Source: Paraburkholderia caffeinilytica (GTDB taxonomy: Bacteria > Pseudomonadota > Gammaproteobacteria > Burkholderiales > Burkholderiaceae). Taken from it: a stretch of 64,000 nucleotides of DNA. Position 1 is the first letter of the stretch. Each line of letters begins with the position of its first letter. Both the position numbers and the translations under genes were made by a program. This document shows positions 25,664 through 34,100 of the stretch, piece by piece. The notes below the pieces were generated by a model. That model was not told where the DNA came from, did no database searches, and saw only the letters and a program-made list of their open reading frames with translations. The stretch lies in contig NZ_CP031466.1 of NCBI RefSeq assembly GCF_003368325.1, positions 930,001-994,000 on the forward strand, given 5' to 3'.

Positions 25664-25680
25664 ATTGAACGGACGGCCCG

Positions 25681-26127
25681 ATGGGTGAACAGCACAACAA
25701 CGATCTGGCAGTGCAGATCGCGCGTTTTGGCGAGCAACTGCGCAGCGTCGCGGCAAGCCTTGAAGACATCAAGACATCAGTGCAGCCGGTCGCCGCGCTC
25801 GATCGTGCGATTGCGGAGATGGCGATTCACAACCAGAACGCACGCAAGGATATCGAGCTGCTGTGGGCGCGTGTCACGGAGGGAAAGAAGGAACGCAACG
25901 CGCTGGTGCAGCAGATCGGCGACGTCGACGACCGGGTGGCGGCAATGAAGAACACGGCGAAGGGCGCGATGTGGGTGCTCGGGATTGTGCTCGGCATCGT
26001 GCAGACCTTCCTGGTGGCTTCGATCGTGTGGGTGTTCACCCATATCAACGAAGGCGACATCCTCAACCGGTTGCAGCAGCAGCGCCTCGAGGTGCTGGAG
26101 CAGGCCGTGACCAAGGTAACAAGATAA
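25681..26127 (+). CDS. Coiled-coil membrane protein of the lysis cassette (XhlA/holin-like)
   Basis: The 148-residue product has about 95 residues of heptad-like helical sequence (AAMKNTAK ends it). A single hydrophobic span follows near residues 98-122 (WVLGIVLGIVQTFLVASIVW), then a short polar C-terminal tail. This layout is seen in XhlA-type lysis accessory proteins. Located immediately before the endolysin with 11 bases between them, it is probably a lysis timing or pore accessory factor. It could instead be an i-spanin-like protein, but the membrane span is on the wrong end for that. Confidence 0.62.
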   Translation: MGEQHNNDLAVQIARFGEQLRSVAASLEDIKTSVQPVAALDRAIAEMAIHNQNARKDIELLWARVTEGKKERNALVQQIGDVDDRVAAMKNTAKGAMWVLGIVLGIVQTFLVASIVWVFTHINEGDILNRLQQQRLEVLEQAVTKVTR

Positions 26128-26138
26128 GGAACTGATCA

Positions 26139-26690
26139 ATGAAACTTGACGAAAAAATCGACGCGCTGATCGGCCGCGAGGGCGGGTACTCAAACAACGC
26201 GCTTGATGCTGGCGGCGAAACGATGTGGGGCATCACGGTCGCGGTCGCACGTGCATTCGGCTATGCCGGCGCGATGCGCGACATGCCGCGCCCGACGGCC
26301 GTGCAGATTTACCGCAGCCGCTATTGGCTGCAGCCGAAGTTCGATCTGGTCGATGCGCTTTCACCTGCGCTTGCCGACAAGCTGTTCGACATTGGCGTGA
26401 ACGCGGGGCAGGCGACAGGAGTGCGGTTCATGCAACGTGCGCTGAACGTACTGAATCAGAACCAGCGCGCGTTTGCCGATATCGCCGTCGACGGTGGCAT
26501 CGGTGCCATGACGATCGCAGCGCTGAAGGCGTTTCTCGCTGGGCGGGGTGCGGACGGCCACCGTGTGCTGCTTGGCATGGTGACTGCACAGCAGTCTGTC
26601 TATTACATCGAGTGTGCCGAAAAGCGCGTGGAGAACGAGACGTTCGAATACGGCTGGCAGCTCAATCGTGCATTTGGGGTGAGCGCATGA
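26139..26690 (+). CDS. Endolysin, glycoside hydrolase family 108
   Basis: The 183-residue product begins with the GH108 catalytic motif IGREGGYSNNALDAGGETMW containing the likely catalytic Glu14. It continues with a C-terminal peptidoglycan-binding region (NQRAFADIAVDGGIGAMTIAAL). No signal peptide or SAR segment is visible, so release needs a holin. The stop overlaps the next gene in an ATGA junction. Confidence 0.9.
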   Translation: MKLDEKIDALIGREGGYSNNALDAGGETMWGITVAVARAFGYAGAMRDMPRPTAVQIYRSRYWLQPKFDLVDALSPALADKLFDIGVNAGQATGVRFMQRALNVLNQNQRAFADIAVDGGIGAMTIAALKAFLAGRGADGHRVLLGMVTAQQSVYYIECAEKRVENETFEYGWQLNRAFGVSA

Positions 26691-27325
26691 TGGATTTCCT
26701 GAAAACTGTGGCGCCGTGGCTTGTCACGGCTTTGACAGGCGGCGTACCCGGCATTGCCGCGATGGCCGCTTCGGCGATCGCCGGCAAGCTCGATCTGGCC
26801 GATGCCTCGGTCGATGCGGTGAGATCCGCACTGACCGGCCAGCAGATGACGCCCGAGCAGTTGCTCGCGCTGAAGCAGGCTGACGATGACTTCGCGCTCA
26901 AGATGCGGCAGGCGGGTTTTACGCACGCAGAGAATATGGCCGGCATCCAGGTGCAGGCCGACAGGGTGGCGGCAGATGATCGCGCGAGCGCACGCAACTT
27001 TGCGGCGGTGGAGCACGACCATACGGCACGTAACCTTGCCTACATGTATACGGTCGCGCTTTTTGCCGTGATCGGGCTGGAGTTTCTGCTTGCGGCCCAG
27101 CAGATCAAGCTCGACGACGGAGTGATGCGCGCGCTCGATACGCTGTTTGGGATTCTGATCGCGATGGTCCTTGGATCGAAAGAATATTTCTTCGGGTCGT
27201 CGTCGCGCGCGGACAAGCAGGCTGCAGCCATCACGCAGTTTGCGGTGTCGCCGGACACCGTGGTGTCGCGCTCTGATGCGGTCGACGAACAGACGTCCGC
27301 GCGGTACCAGACTAAAGCGGATTGA
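26687..27325 (+). CDS. Holin of the 3TM (GTA-holin) type
   Basis: The 212-residue product has a hydrophobic N-terminus (VAPWLVTALTGGVPGIAAMA) and, near residues 122-170, two further spans (YMYTVALFAVIGLEFLLAA and LFGILIAMVLGSKEYFFG). The phrase KEYFFGSSSRADKQAA is characteristic of 3TM holins of gene-transfer-agent type. ATG 26687 couples to the endolysin stop; a second ATG is at 26690. It should permeabilise the membrane and release the endolysin. Confidence 0.82.
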   Translation: MMDFLKTVAPWLVTALTGGVPGIAAMAASAIAGKLDLADASVDAVRSALTGQQMTPEQLLALKQADDDFALKMRQAGFTHAENMAGIQVQADRVAADDRASARNFAAVEHDHTARNLAYMYTVALFAVIGLEFLLAAQQIKLDDGVMRALDTLFGILIAMVLGSKEYFFGSSSRADKQAAAITQFAVSPDTVVSRSDAVDEQTSARYQTKAD

Positions 27326-27380
27326 GCAGGTCGGGCCCGTCCGCGCCGGGCTATTAACCGTGCTTCAGTGGGCCTGCGAC

Positions 27381-27728
27381 TCAGTTCTTTGCAGGTGTTT
27401 TGAGTGGCAAGTATTGCTCGCTGTCGTACGCGGTGGTGACGGTGTAGCCGTCGCGTTTGCGGATCTTCAGAAAGAACAGGGTAGGCGAGACGCCGGCGGC
27501 ACCGCCGCACGCTTCCGTGTGGTTTTCGCGCACCCGCACCAGAAAGTATTCGCCCTTGTCGGCGGTATCGAAGAGCAGGCACTCTGTCTTGTCTTTTGAG
27601 AGACCGTAGGTACGCGTGATGTCGGCCGCACGGGTGGCTGCAATGTCGTCATTCGTCACCGGCTGCTGGGCGGCGCACGCCTGCGTGCTGACGATCAGCG
27701 CTGCAATGATGATCGAGCGGCGCATCAT
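27381..27728 (-). CDS. Small exported protein paired with the glucosaminidase
   Basis: The 115-residue product has a clear signal peptide (MRRSIIIAALIVSTQACAAQ) with an AQA-like or ACA-AQ cleavage site; the -3 residue does not fit a lipobox. The mature part is small with two further cysteines (ECLLF and EACGG) that could form a disulfide in the periplasm. Its start overlaps the stop of the upstream glucosaminidase by 4 bases, so the two are translationally coupled on the strand opposite to the lysis genes. Function unknown; an inhibitor or immunity role toward the hydrolase is possible. Confidence 0.75.
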   Translation of the reverse strand: MMRRSIIIAALIVSTQACAAQQPVTNDDIAATRAADITRTYGLSKDKTECLLFDTADKGEYFLVRVRENHTEACGGAAGVSPTLFFLKIRKRDGYTVTTAYDSEQYLPLKTPAKN

Positions 27729-28249
27729 GGCTCGGTCCTGCGCGCGTCGTACTGGTCGAGCTTGTGCGCCCGAATGATTGCGTTGAGCTTGACTGCGTAA
27801 GCGGGATCTGTCGCATAGCCGTTGTGGGCGAGCGCGTTGGCAAACTGCGAACTGCGGGTGTAGAGAAAAGAAGAGCGGAAGCGTGGGTTGTTTCGAAGCA
27901 TTTGCGCATAGTCGTCGGCGGCATCTTCATAGCTGCCGTAGGCGCGGAACGCATCATCAATCTTGATGGCCTTGCCATTGATCACTTCGTGCGTCGTGAA
28001 CGTTGTGCTGTCGCCGCTCGGGGCGCGGCCCTTGACGCCAAAATAAGCGTTGCCGACAACCGACCTTCCCCAGTTGCTTTCAAGGGCTGATTGGGCAATG
28101 ACGACGCCTGCCGGCACCTGGTACTTGCGCTGGATGTCCTGCGCCGCAGCCATGTGGGCATCGATGAATTGCTGCACGTACACCGGCGCCACGTGGGGCT
28201 TCGGCTTGTGCCGCGTCGCGGCGTGATGGTGCGTAGACGGCTGTGCCAT
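27725..28249 (-). CDS. Glucosaminidase-domain peptidoglycan hydrolase (GH73, FlgJ-like)
   Basis: The 174-residue product contains the GH73 fold from about residue 25: FIDAHMAAAQDIQRKYQV, catalytic Glu57 in AQSALESNWG, then GNAYFGVKG and FRAYGSYEDAADDYAQML. The N-terminus is His/Lys/Pro rich and has no signal peptide. The start at 28249 has GGAAAGG upstream. This is a second wall hydrolase besides the GH108 endolysin, transcribed from the other strand with a downstream exported partner. It could be a virion-associated muralytic enzyme, an alternative lysis enzyme, or an effector-like toxin. Confidence 0.87.
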   Translation of the reverse strand: MAQPSTHHHAATRHKPKPHVAPVYVQQFIDAHMAAAQDIQRKYQVPAGVVIAQSALESNWGRSVVGNAYFGVKGRAPSGDSTTFTTHEVINGKAIKIDDAFRAYGSYEDAADDYAQMLRNNPRFRSSFLYTRSSQFANALAHNGYATDPAYAVKLNAIIRAHKLDQYDARRTEP

Positions 28250-28456
28250 GACCAAGCCTTTCCTCGTACGAAACGGGGACCCAGCATGACACATGTGCGT
28301 ATCACGGGCAATCAGCCATCCGATGCACACAGCATAAAGTTACTTTGACCGTCCTTCGCAGCGCGGGAGAAGACAGGGCGACCGGGATGATGTTCGCGCA
28401 TTTCCCCCGGTCACCTTTCCACTGCATCAGCCAGTGAATTAGCCAAGGCCCTGACA

Positions 28457-28468
28457 CCTACCGGTAGG
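28457..28468. promoter_or_regulatory. 12-bp palindrome upstream of the methylase
   Basis: CCTACCGGTAGG is a perfect 12-bp palindrome 42 bases upstream of the methylase ATG. It could be an operator for the methylase or for the divergent glucosaminidase. No bound regulator is identifiable. Confidence 0.35.
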
Positions 28469-28509
28469 CGGGGCGAATTCTAACAAATTCCCAACAAGGC
28501 AATCCACAT

Positions 28510-29301
28510 ATGGCAATCCCCATCATTCCCTGGATCGGCGGCAAGCGTCGCCTGGCAGATCACATCATCCCGCGCTTTCCTGCGCATGAGTGCTACGTGG
28601 AGGTTTTCGCGGGCGGGGCTGCGTTGTACTTCATGCGGCCGCCGGCGAAGGTAGAGGTCATCAATGACATCAACGGCGAACTGGTGAATCTCTATCGCGT
28701 TGTGCAGCATCACCTCGAGGAGTTCGTGCGGCAATTCAAATGGGCGCTGTCGAGCCGGCAGGTGTTCAAGTGGTTGCAGGACACGATCCCGGAGACGCTC
28801 ACCGATATCCAGCGCGCTGCCCGCTTTTATTACCTGCAGCAGAACTGCTTTGGCGGCAAGATTGAGGGGCAGTCATTCGGTACGGCAACTACAACGCCGC
28901 CGGGTCTGAACCTGCTGCGACTCGAAGAGACCCTGTCGGCGGCGCACCTGCGTTTGTCCAACACGTTCGTTGAGCGGCTTGACTGGAAGACGTGTATCGA
29001 CAAATACGATCGTCCGCACACTCTGTTCTATCTCGATCCGCCGTATTTTGAAACTGAAGGCTACGGCGTGCCTTTTCCGTGCACGGAATATGTCGCCATG
29101 GCGGATCGGATCCGTGCGCTGAAGGGCAAGGCAATCATCAGTCTGAATGACCACCCCGTGATCAGGCAGGCGTTCGACGGCTTCCACATTGAGACGGTGG
29201 ACATCAAGTACACCGTGGGCGGTGGCGGCAAAGAAGCAGTCCGCAAGGAAGTGATTATTTTTAGTTGGAACGATGCTAACGAACCCGCTGGCCTCTTCTG
29301 A
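28510..29301 (+). CDS. DNA adenine N6-methyltransferase (Dam/D12 class)
   Basis: The 263-residue product starts with the D12-class SAM-binding motif PWIGGKRRL and FAGGAALYF. It has the catalytic DPPYF near residues 176-180 and ends with the conserved SLNDHP block. Length matches Dam-type enzymes of phages. No restriction partner is adjacent, so an orphan methylase that protects phage DNA or alters regulation is likely. It is the last gene that clearly belongs to the prophage. Confidence 0.92.
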   Translation: MAIPIIPWIGGKRRLADHIIPRFPAHECYVEVFAGGAALYFMRPPAKVEVINDINGELVNLYRVVQHHLEEFVRQFKWALSSRQVFKWLQDTIPETLTDIQRAARFYYLQQNCFGGKIEGQSFGTATTTPPGLNLLRLEETLSAAHLRLSNTFVERLDWKTCIDKYDRPHTLFYLDPPYFETEGYGVPFPCTEYVAMADRIRALKGKAIISLNDHPVIRQAFDGFHIETVDIKYTVGGGGKEAVRKEVIIFSWNDANEPAGLF

Positions 29302-29310
29302 AAGGCGAAT

Positions 29311-29334
29311 AGCCCGCTTTAGCGGGCTCATTTT
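29311..29334 (+). terminator. Terminator after the methylase
   Basis: Perfect 8-bp stem AGCCCGCT/AGCGGGCT with a TT loop, followed by CATTTT. The change to lower-GC DNA begins just after it. Confidence 0.75.
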
Positions 29335-29566
29335 GATTGTTCGAGATTTGTCATGGCGCTATAGCAGCGCCTTAGCTAGTGTGCGCGTGGCTTGCTATTC
29401 CTCCCTGAACTATCACCATCCGGGAATACACGTCAAAGTGACCTTGAACGGCCCAGTTTAACCCAGAGGCGTGCCTCATTTTTCTTCGAAGCGATCAGAT
29501 AAGACGAATGCATGGCTCATTGGCGATAAAAGCTTGCGCACAAGATTTGATTGCTAATCGTTCCCG

Positions 29567-29836
29567 TCATCGCTCAGCCTGAACCGCAGTCGAGGGAACA
29601 TTCCCGTTTCCCCCCCCCTTACTAAAGACCGTATCAATGGCGTAAAAGAGACTGTCCTCTGTATGTAGATTCTGCGTATATGAATGAAGTTCGGTGTACA
29701 ACCAGCGCAATACACGATGTCGCCACCGCCTCTGCGACGGCCACCGTTGCAGCATGGCGTCCAGATGAGGCGGTAGCGAAACTCGTTGGAGGAGAGTTTC
29801 ATAGCAACTAGCCTCAGGCCGGTTGGCGGTATTCAA
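29567..29836 (-). CDS. Hypothetical protein, low confidence (89 aa)
   Basis: The 89-residue frame has a reasonably protein-like composition with aromatic and basic helices (MLQRWPSQRRWRHRVLRWLY, then LHTEDSLFYAIDTVF). No domain is recognised and no strong ribosome binding site is evident. It could be a remnant of a longer gene degraded at the prophage edge. It ends in the lower-GC segment downstream of the methylase terminator. Confidence 0.3.
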   Translation of the reverse strand: MNTANRPEASCYETLLQRVSLPPHLDAMLQRWPSQRRWRHRVLRWLYTELHSYTQNLHTEDSLFYAIDTVFSKGGGNGNVPSTAVQAER

Positions 29837-30011
29837 AAATTTATGAAGTTACCGTTGACGTCATTAAATAGTCTGCGTAACCTGCAAGTAACCCAGCTTG
29901 AGTAAAATTGGTTGGGTATGTACTTGGCCGTTGCTGTCGAAATAGGCGACTTAGCTGTTCGTCGGCAGGCTCCTGTGCGGCCGTTAGCCTTAGCTGAAGA
30001 GGTGTCTGTTG

Positions 30012-30033
30012 GAGAGTTACCAAGGTAACTCTC
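30012..30033. repeat. 22-base palindrome
   Basis: GAGAGTTACC AA GGTAACTCTC, ten-pair perfect arms with a two-base spacer. It has no T-run on either side and could be an operator or a recombination site in the region between prophage and accessory genes. Confidence 0.5.
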
Positions 30034-30238
30034 GAACGATGATATGTTTCAAAGATGTGACAGGTGTTACGGTGTTGCCGCCTTTGATAACCAGAACAAT
30101 ATGATTCTCAAAGGCATAGAAGGTCGCGAAGTAAAACACAACCGGCCGTGATCGATTGTTATTTTCAAACTTTTTCAAAAAATTCAAATTATTTGACATA
30201 AAACTTATGCTGCTGGTCAATTTCACAAGGAGAATGAA

Positions 30239-30637
30239 ATGCCGTCAAAGAAAATTGAAATTCTTGATGTCGTTTGCCCTTTTCTCGTGGATGAAATAGT
30301 AAATAAAGATAATTACAAAAAATATTTAAATTCTAAAATTGTATCGTCGAAAATTGAGTTTGAAGACGTAACCAACAAAACCATTCCGATTGATCTCAGT
30401 GGAATTAAGCACATTCGGCATATCACGGTCGCCCCGGGTACGAACGTTCCGACGCATGCACATAATAGTCCGGTAGTACGATTTATAATTCTTGGTGACG
30501 CTACAGTCAATGGAGTAACGTATCAGGCAGGCGATTGGATGATTATTCCTGCCAAGTGTTCTTACAGCATATCAACTACAGGCGGATACCAGGCACTGGG
30601 TTTTTGCCATATGTGGTCATCGGTTGGTACCGGCTGA
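30239..30637 (+). CDS. Cupin-domain protein, low GC
   Basis: The 132-residue product has a single cupin barrel in its second half. Motif 1 is GTNVPTHAHNSPVVRFIILG, with His residues that could bind metal. Motif 2 (YQAGDWMIIPAKCSYSIS) lacks the usual His of the PxxxxH end. The first 60 residues are Lys/Asn/Ile-rich and encoded with much lower GC than the host, which signals recent transfer. AAGGAGA lies 5-6 bases before the ATG. It stands alone; function cannot be predicted beyond small-molecule or metal binding. Confidence 0.72.
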   Translation: MPSKKIEILDVVCPFLVDEIVNKDNYKKYLNSKIVSSKIEFEDVTNKTIPIDLSGIKHIRHITVAPGTNVPTHAHNSPVVRFIILGDATVNGVTYQAGDWMIIPAKCSYSISTTGGYQALGFCHMWSSVGTG

Positions 30638-30766
30638 TTCGATTTAGCGGTAGCCTGGAACTCGCGAGGCTGCGCCAGCCAGAACCTGCTGTAGTTTGCC
30701 GGGAGGCACAACGGCCTCGCCTGTTCTCGCACATCGGCAGCTACTTATCACCCCGCTTAACGAGGA

Positions 30767-31081
30767 TTAAAAGAGGCCTGGCGTATACCGGACGAACCGG
30801 ACCTCTGGTCTTTTGCTGCGATTACTGACGAGCTGTCGCCAGAAGTCGCGGCGGCCGGTCATGATCGCTGCATTGTCCCGATCAAGCCGGAGAACGTCGA
30901 CGCTTGGTTGAACCCAGATCCGTCCGATCTGGCGGCCCGGTGCGCCATTCTCGACGACCACGAGCGGCCGTATACGAACATCAGATGGCAGAATGATGCG
31001 CAGTGATTCCGCGAATTCGGCCCAGCTCGACCCGTCGACACTTGTTGTCTTTGGCATGTAAAGCGCCGCTTCCCGGGCCAT
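30767..31081 (-). CDS. Hypothetical protein downstream of the NACHT gene (104 aa)
   Basis: ATG 31081 has GAGGA 4-5 bases upstream, which decides it over a TTG at 31093. The 104-residue product has no named domain; it reads as a small alpha/beta protein (SSWAEFAESLRIILPS, then RPLVVVENGAPGRQIG and PEVRFVRYTPG). It follows the NACHT gene on the same strand after a 69-base gap, so co-transcription is possible. It may be a passenger or a second component of that locus. Confidence 0.5.
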   Translation of the reverse strand: MAREAALYMPKTTSVDGSSWAEFAESLRIILPSDVRIRPLVVVENGAPGRQIGRIWVQPSVDVLRLDRDNAAIMTGRRDFWRQLVSNRSKRPEVRFVRYTPGLF

Positions 31082-31150
31082 AGTTCCTCGCAATAAATTC
31101 CCAATCCGGGAAGAACGGATTACTCAGTGAGACCGGAAATTTAATTCATG

Positions 31151-34100
31151 TCAATCTGCAAACCATCCGTCATTTTTAGCGACGATTCCTACGGGACGAG
31201 TTCGCTGACGGCCCCGTTCGGTGGCCTGCGCCTCAACAGTAGCCCATAAACCTATCGGATAGTCGGCCGGATTTTCCAATATGATCTGCATAACAGAATC
31301 AGGAAACGCTTTTTTTCGCTGCGTCGATACACCCGCGATGGCACCGTTAAAAGTTTTAGCATAAGTTTCACGAACTATTTCCAACGCTTCATCCCATGGA
31401 AGGTCGCCATCAAGCGCACAGTAGATCGCCCAGCGCTGGCGGAATCGAACCACTTGTTGTGCCTCGTCCCGACTTGAGCGAAGGTACTGAAGAAAAACGG
31501 CCTTAGCGAAGGCGCGTCCAGAGCCGCGAGTTGTCAACCATGCCTGAGCTGCCGACGTCATAGTTCCATCGAAAGACTGTTGCTTATTGGAACCACCTCT
31601 TTCAAAGGTCACGTCCGCTGCGTTTACCAAATCCAGCAGCCGAGCCGTCTGTTCATTCGTCAACATGTCCAGACTCGCAGCAGTTTCCTCTTGCATTTCA
31701 ATGACAATGGGAATTGGCGCAAATACTGCAAACAGCATGTGAAAAAAATAAATGTCCTCTGTCAAGCGCGCGGAGCGAAGCTGGCTTCTCCAGTAGTCGC
31801 GGTTCTTCGCCTTGCTCTTTGCGAAACGAATTCGTTGGCTAAGGGAGAAGTTTCTATCAAACAAGCCGCAAGTCTTGCTACGGCCAGTCTTAGGAATTTG
31901 ACTCAAGCCCAACGCCGTCAAGATAACTCCCGCTCTCTCGCCCCAAGTCTGGCGCATTAATTCGACGACGACCTCCAACTCATCAACGCTTGTTAAAGGC
32001 GTCGATGAGTCCAATTTAAAGCAACCTGCAATGCGTTCGCTAACGTTCCGCATTGATTCAGAGAGGCTTGGCGCGACGGCTTGTTCGCTTACAGATTTGG
32101 CGACACTGGCATCACGAAAACGGCGGACCGCCGCTAGCAGCTGTTCGGGGACATATTTTCCGCGTCCGTATCCCCACATTGCACTAACCGATAAGAACAC
32201 GGGAACCAGATACAAGGAGTCAGAGTACTCGAGGTCCGGAGGGCCAATCGAATCCAAAAGTATGGATAGCGTTTTGCTTTCCCTGGCAGGACTCGCTAGC
32301 AACACGTCGTACCTAGCCGCTGCTGCTATTTGATACCAATCACTACCATTCAATTTATCTAACGGCACCATCTCTTCAATCGTATCCGCCGAAACATCTT
32401 TTATCATTTTAAACTCGCGACCGAGAAATGCCCAACGCGCCGGATTATTCCCCTTTAGCAAGTCGGCTGAGATGATCCAGAGTGATTTTAGGTGGTCGTG
32501 GCTGCAGTTTTCCAAGAGGAATGCGACCGCGCGGTGTATAACATCACCCATCGTGCCGACGCTGACGATCAAGGATAGCACGGCTTCCGCGACAATGTTA
32601 CCTCCACACATTTCCGGGATTCGAACGGCAGATGAGGAATCTGAATCACTATAAAGATCTGGTAAAAGTTTATAAATGTTCTCCCGGGTTGAAATAAACT
32701 CGGCGAGGTCATTCATAGCTCTTGGAACTTGAGAAAATACCCAATCTGAAAGTAACATCGCGATCAAAACTATCGGATAGCGAGAATTTTTAAGCGAGGC
32801 GTCTCTGGATAAATCCTTGAGACGCTCTGCCAAATCCTGAAGCTCTCCCTTACTGAAGCATCCGCAAAAAAATCTGACTACATTGAGCCAATAGGGATTT
32901 CGCGCAATTGCGTCAAAGCGATCCGGCTTAGTTCCCTGTCGTTCCCGTCCCGGCGGCGAGTACGGCGCAGTGTCGTACAGATAACGCGCGGCAAAGTATT
33001 CCCGCAATGGTTGTACTTCGAATTCGTAAGTCCCTTCGATTCGAGAAACGATCATAAATACTCTCTCGACCGTTGCGCCAAAGACTTCATCCAACATCTC
33101 GATCCCGTGTCGCTCCTTCTCCAAGTATTCACGTAGCAACGCGTGCAGATCCTTCGTCGAGATGCGTCCGGCCGATTCATGCCTGTCCGTTTCTGCATTC
33201 GAGTGGAGTGTCCAAGCAAGGTAACCGTGGATGTTGCGCAATAGATCAGAATACTTTCGCACTGTCGAACTTTTCGACGATTCACGACTAAAAAACAGGT
33301 CCACGTAGTAGTCGTAGAGACTGGTTCGCTTGTCAGGTAGCGCTGCGCCGCGCGTGAGGATCAAGCTTAGGAGAATCGTGAGTTGCATCGGATTTCGAGC
33401 CAAATCGCGCAGATGTGATTCTTCCATACGCTCATTAAGAATCTTACGGAATTCAGCTTGCTCTCGATGGTCCAAATTTCGAGCAATCATCCACTTCTCA
33501 GCATATGCCTCTATCTGCTCTTTCTGTAAGGATCCTAACTCCAATGTTGGAAAACGAGATGAATCAAAACCCGGCGAATTTGCAAAGGCGGACGGCCGCG
33601 AAGTGACTATTATTCTGAGACTTGCACACGTTTCCTTGAGGCGATTCGCCGCCTTCGTTACCGCGGACACGATGTCTCCCCGCCGTTTGATTTCGGCAAC
33701 CTCATCAAGGCCGTCGAGTACGATAAATAGCGGCGTGACTCCGGCTACCGCAAGCAGATCGTCGACTGAAAACTCCCGCCCTCCGCTCCGCGTCTTCACG
33801 AGGTGGGCAAGAAACGTTTCGAGCGTACCATGATCGGGCGCGGAAGCCGGCGGAACAGACTGACTGAACGGATCGACTCCCCCGATCCATTTTGCCAAAT
33901 CACGAAGATCAACTTTGAATGGCAAACAAAGAGGCGCCGTCTTATGCTCGTCAGGCAAAGAAGCTAGGTCATCTAATTTCCTTAGCCACCGAATTCGATG
34001 AACTTGACAAAGGTATTGCGCGAGTGTTGATTTGCCTTGTCCTGGCGCTCCCTCAACAACCAATTGACCAAGCGCGGATACATGATGCGTGCGCAACAAA

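Larger units (their letters stand above)
29335..30238. other. Lower-GC stretch with only doubtful small genes
   Basis: About 900 bases of noticeably AT-richer DNA. Three adjacent minus-strand frames (30017-30226, 29841-30023, 29567-29836) could be small genes; only the last is listed. A short plus-strand frame starts at 30043. A 22-base palindrome lies at 30012-30033. A TTGACA at 30193-30198 precedes the cupin gene, without a good -10 hexamer. I recognise no att core or tRNA. Confidence 0.35.

Noticed and set aside
30017..30226. Reverse frame resembling a small beta-rich toxin
   Set aside because: Its start lies 12 bases from the divergent cupin ATG and would overlap that gene's ribosome site and promoter; no partner antitoxin recognised.
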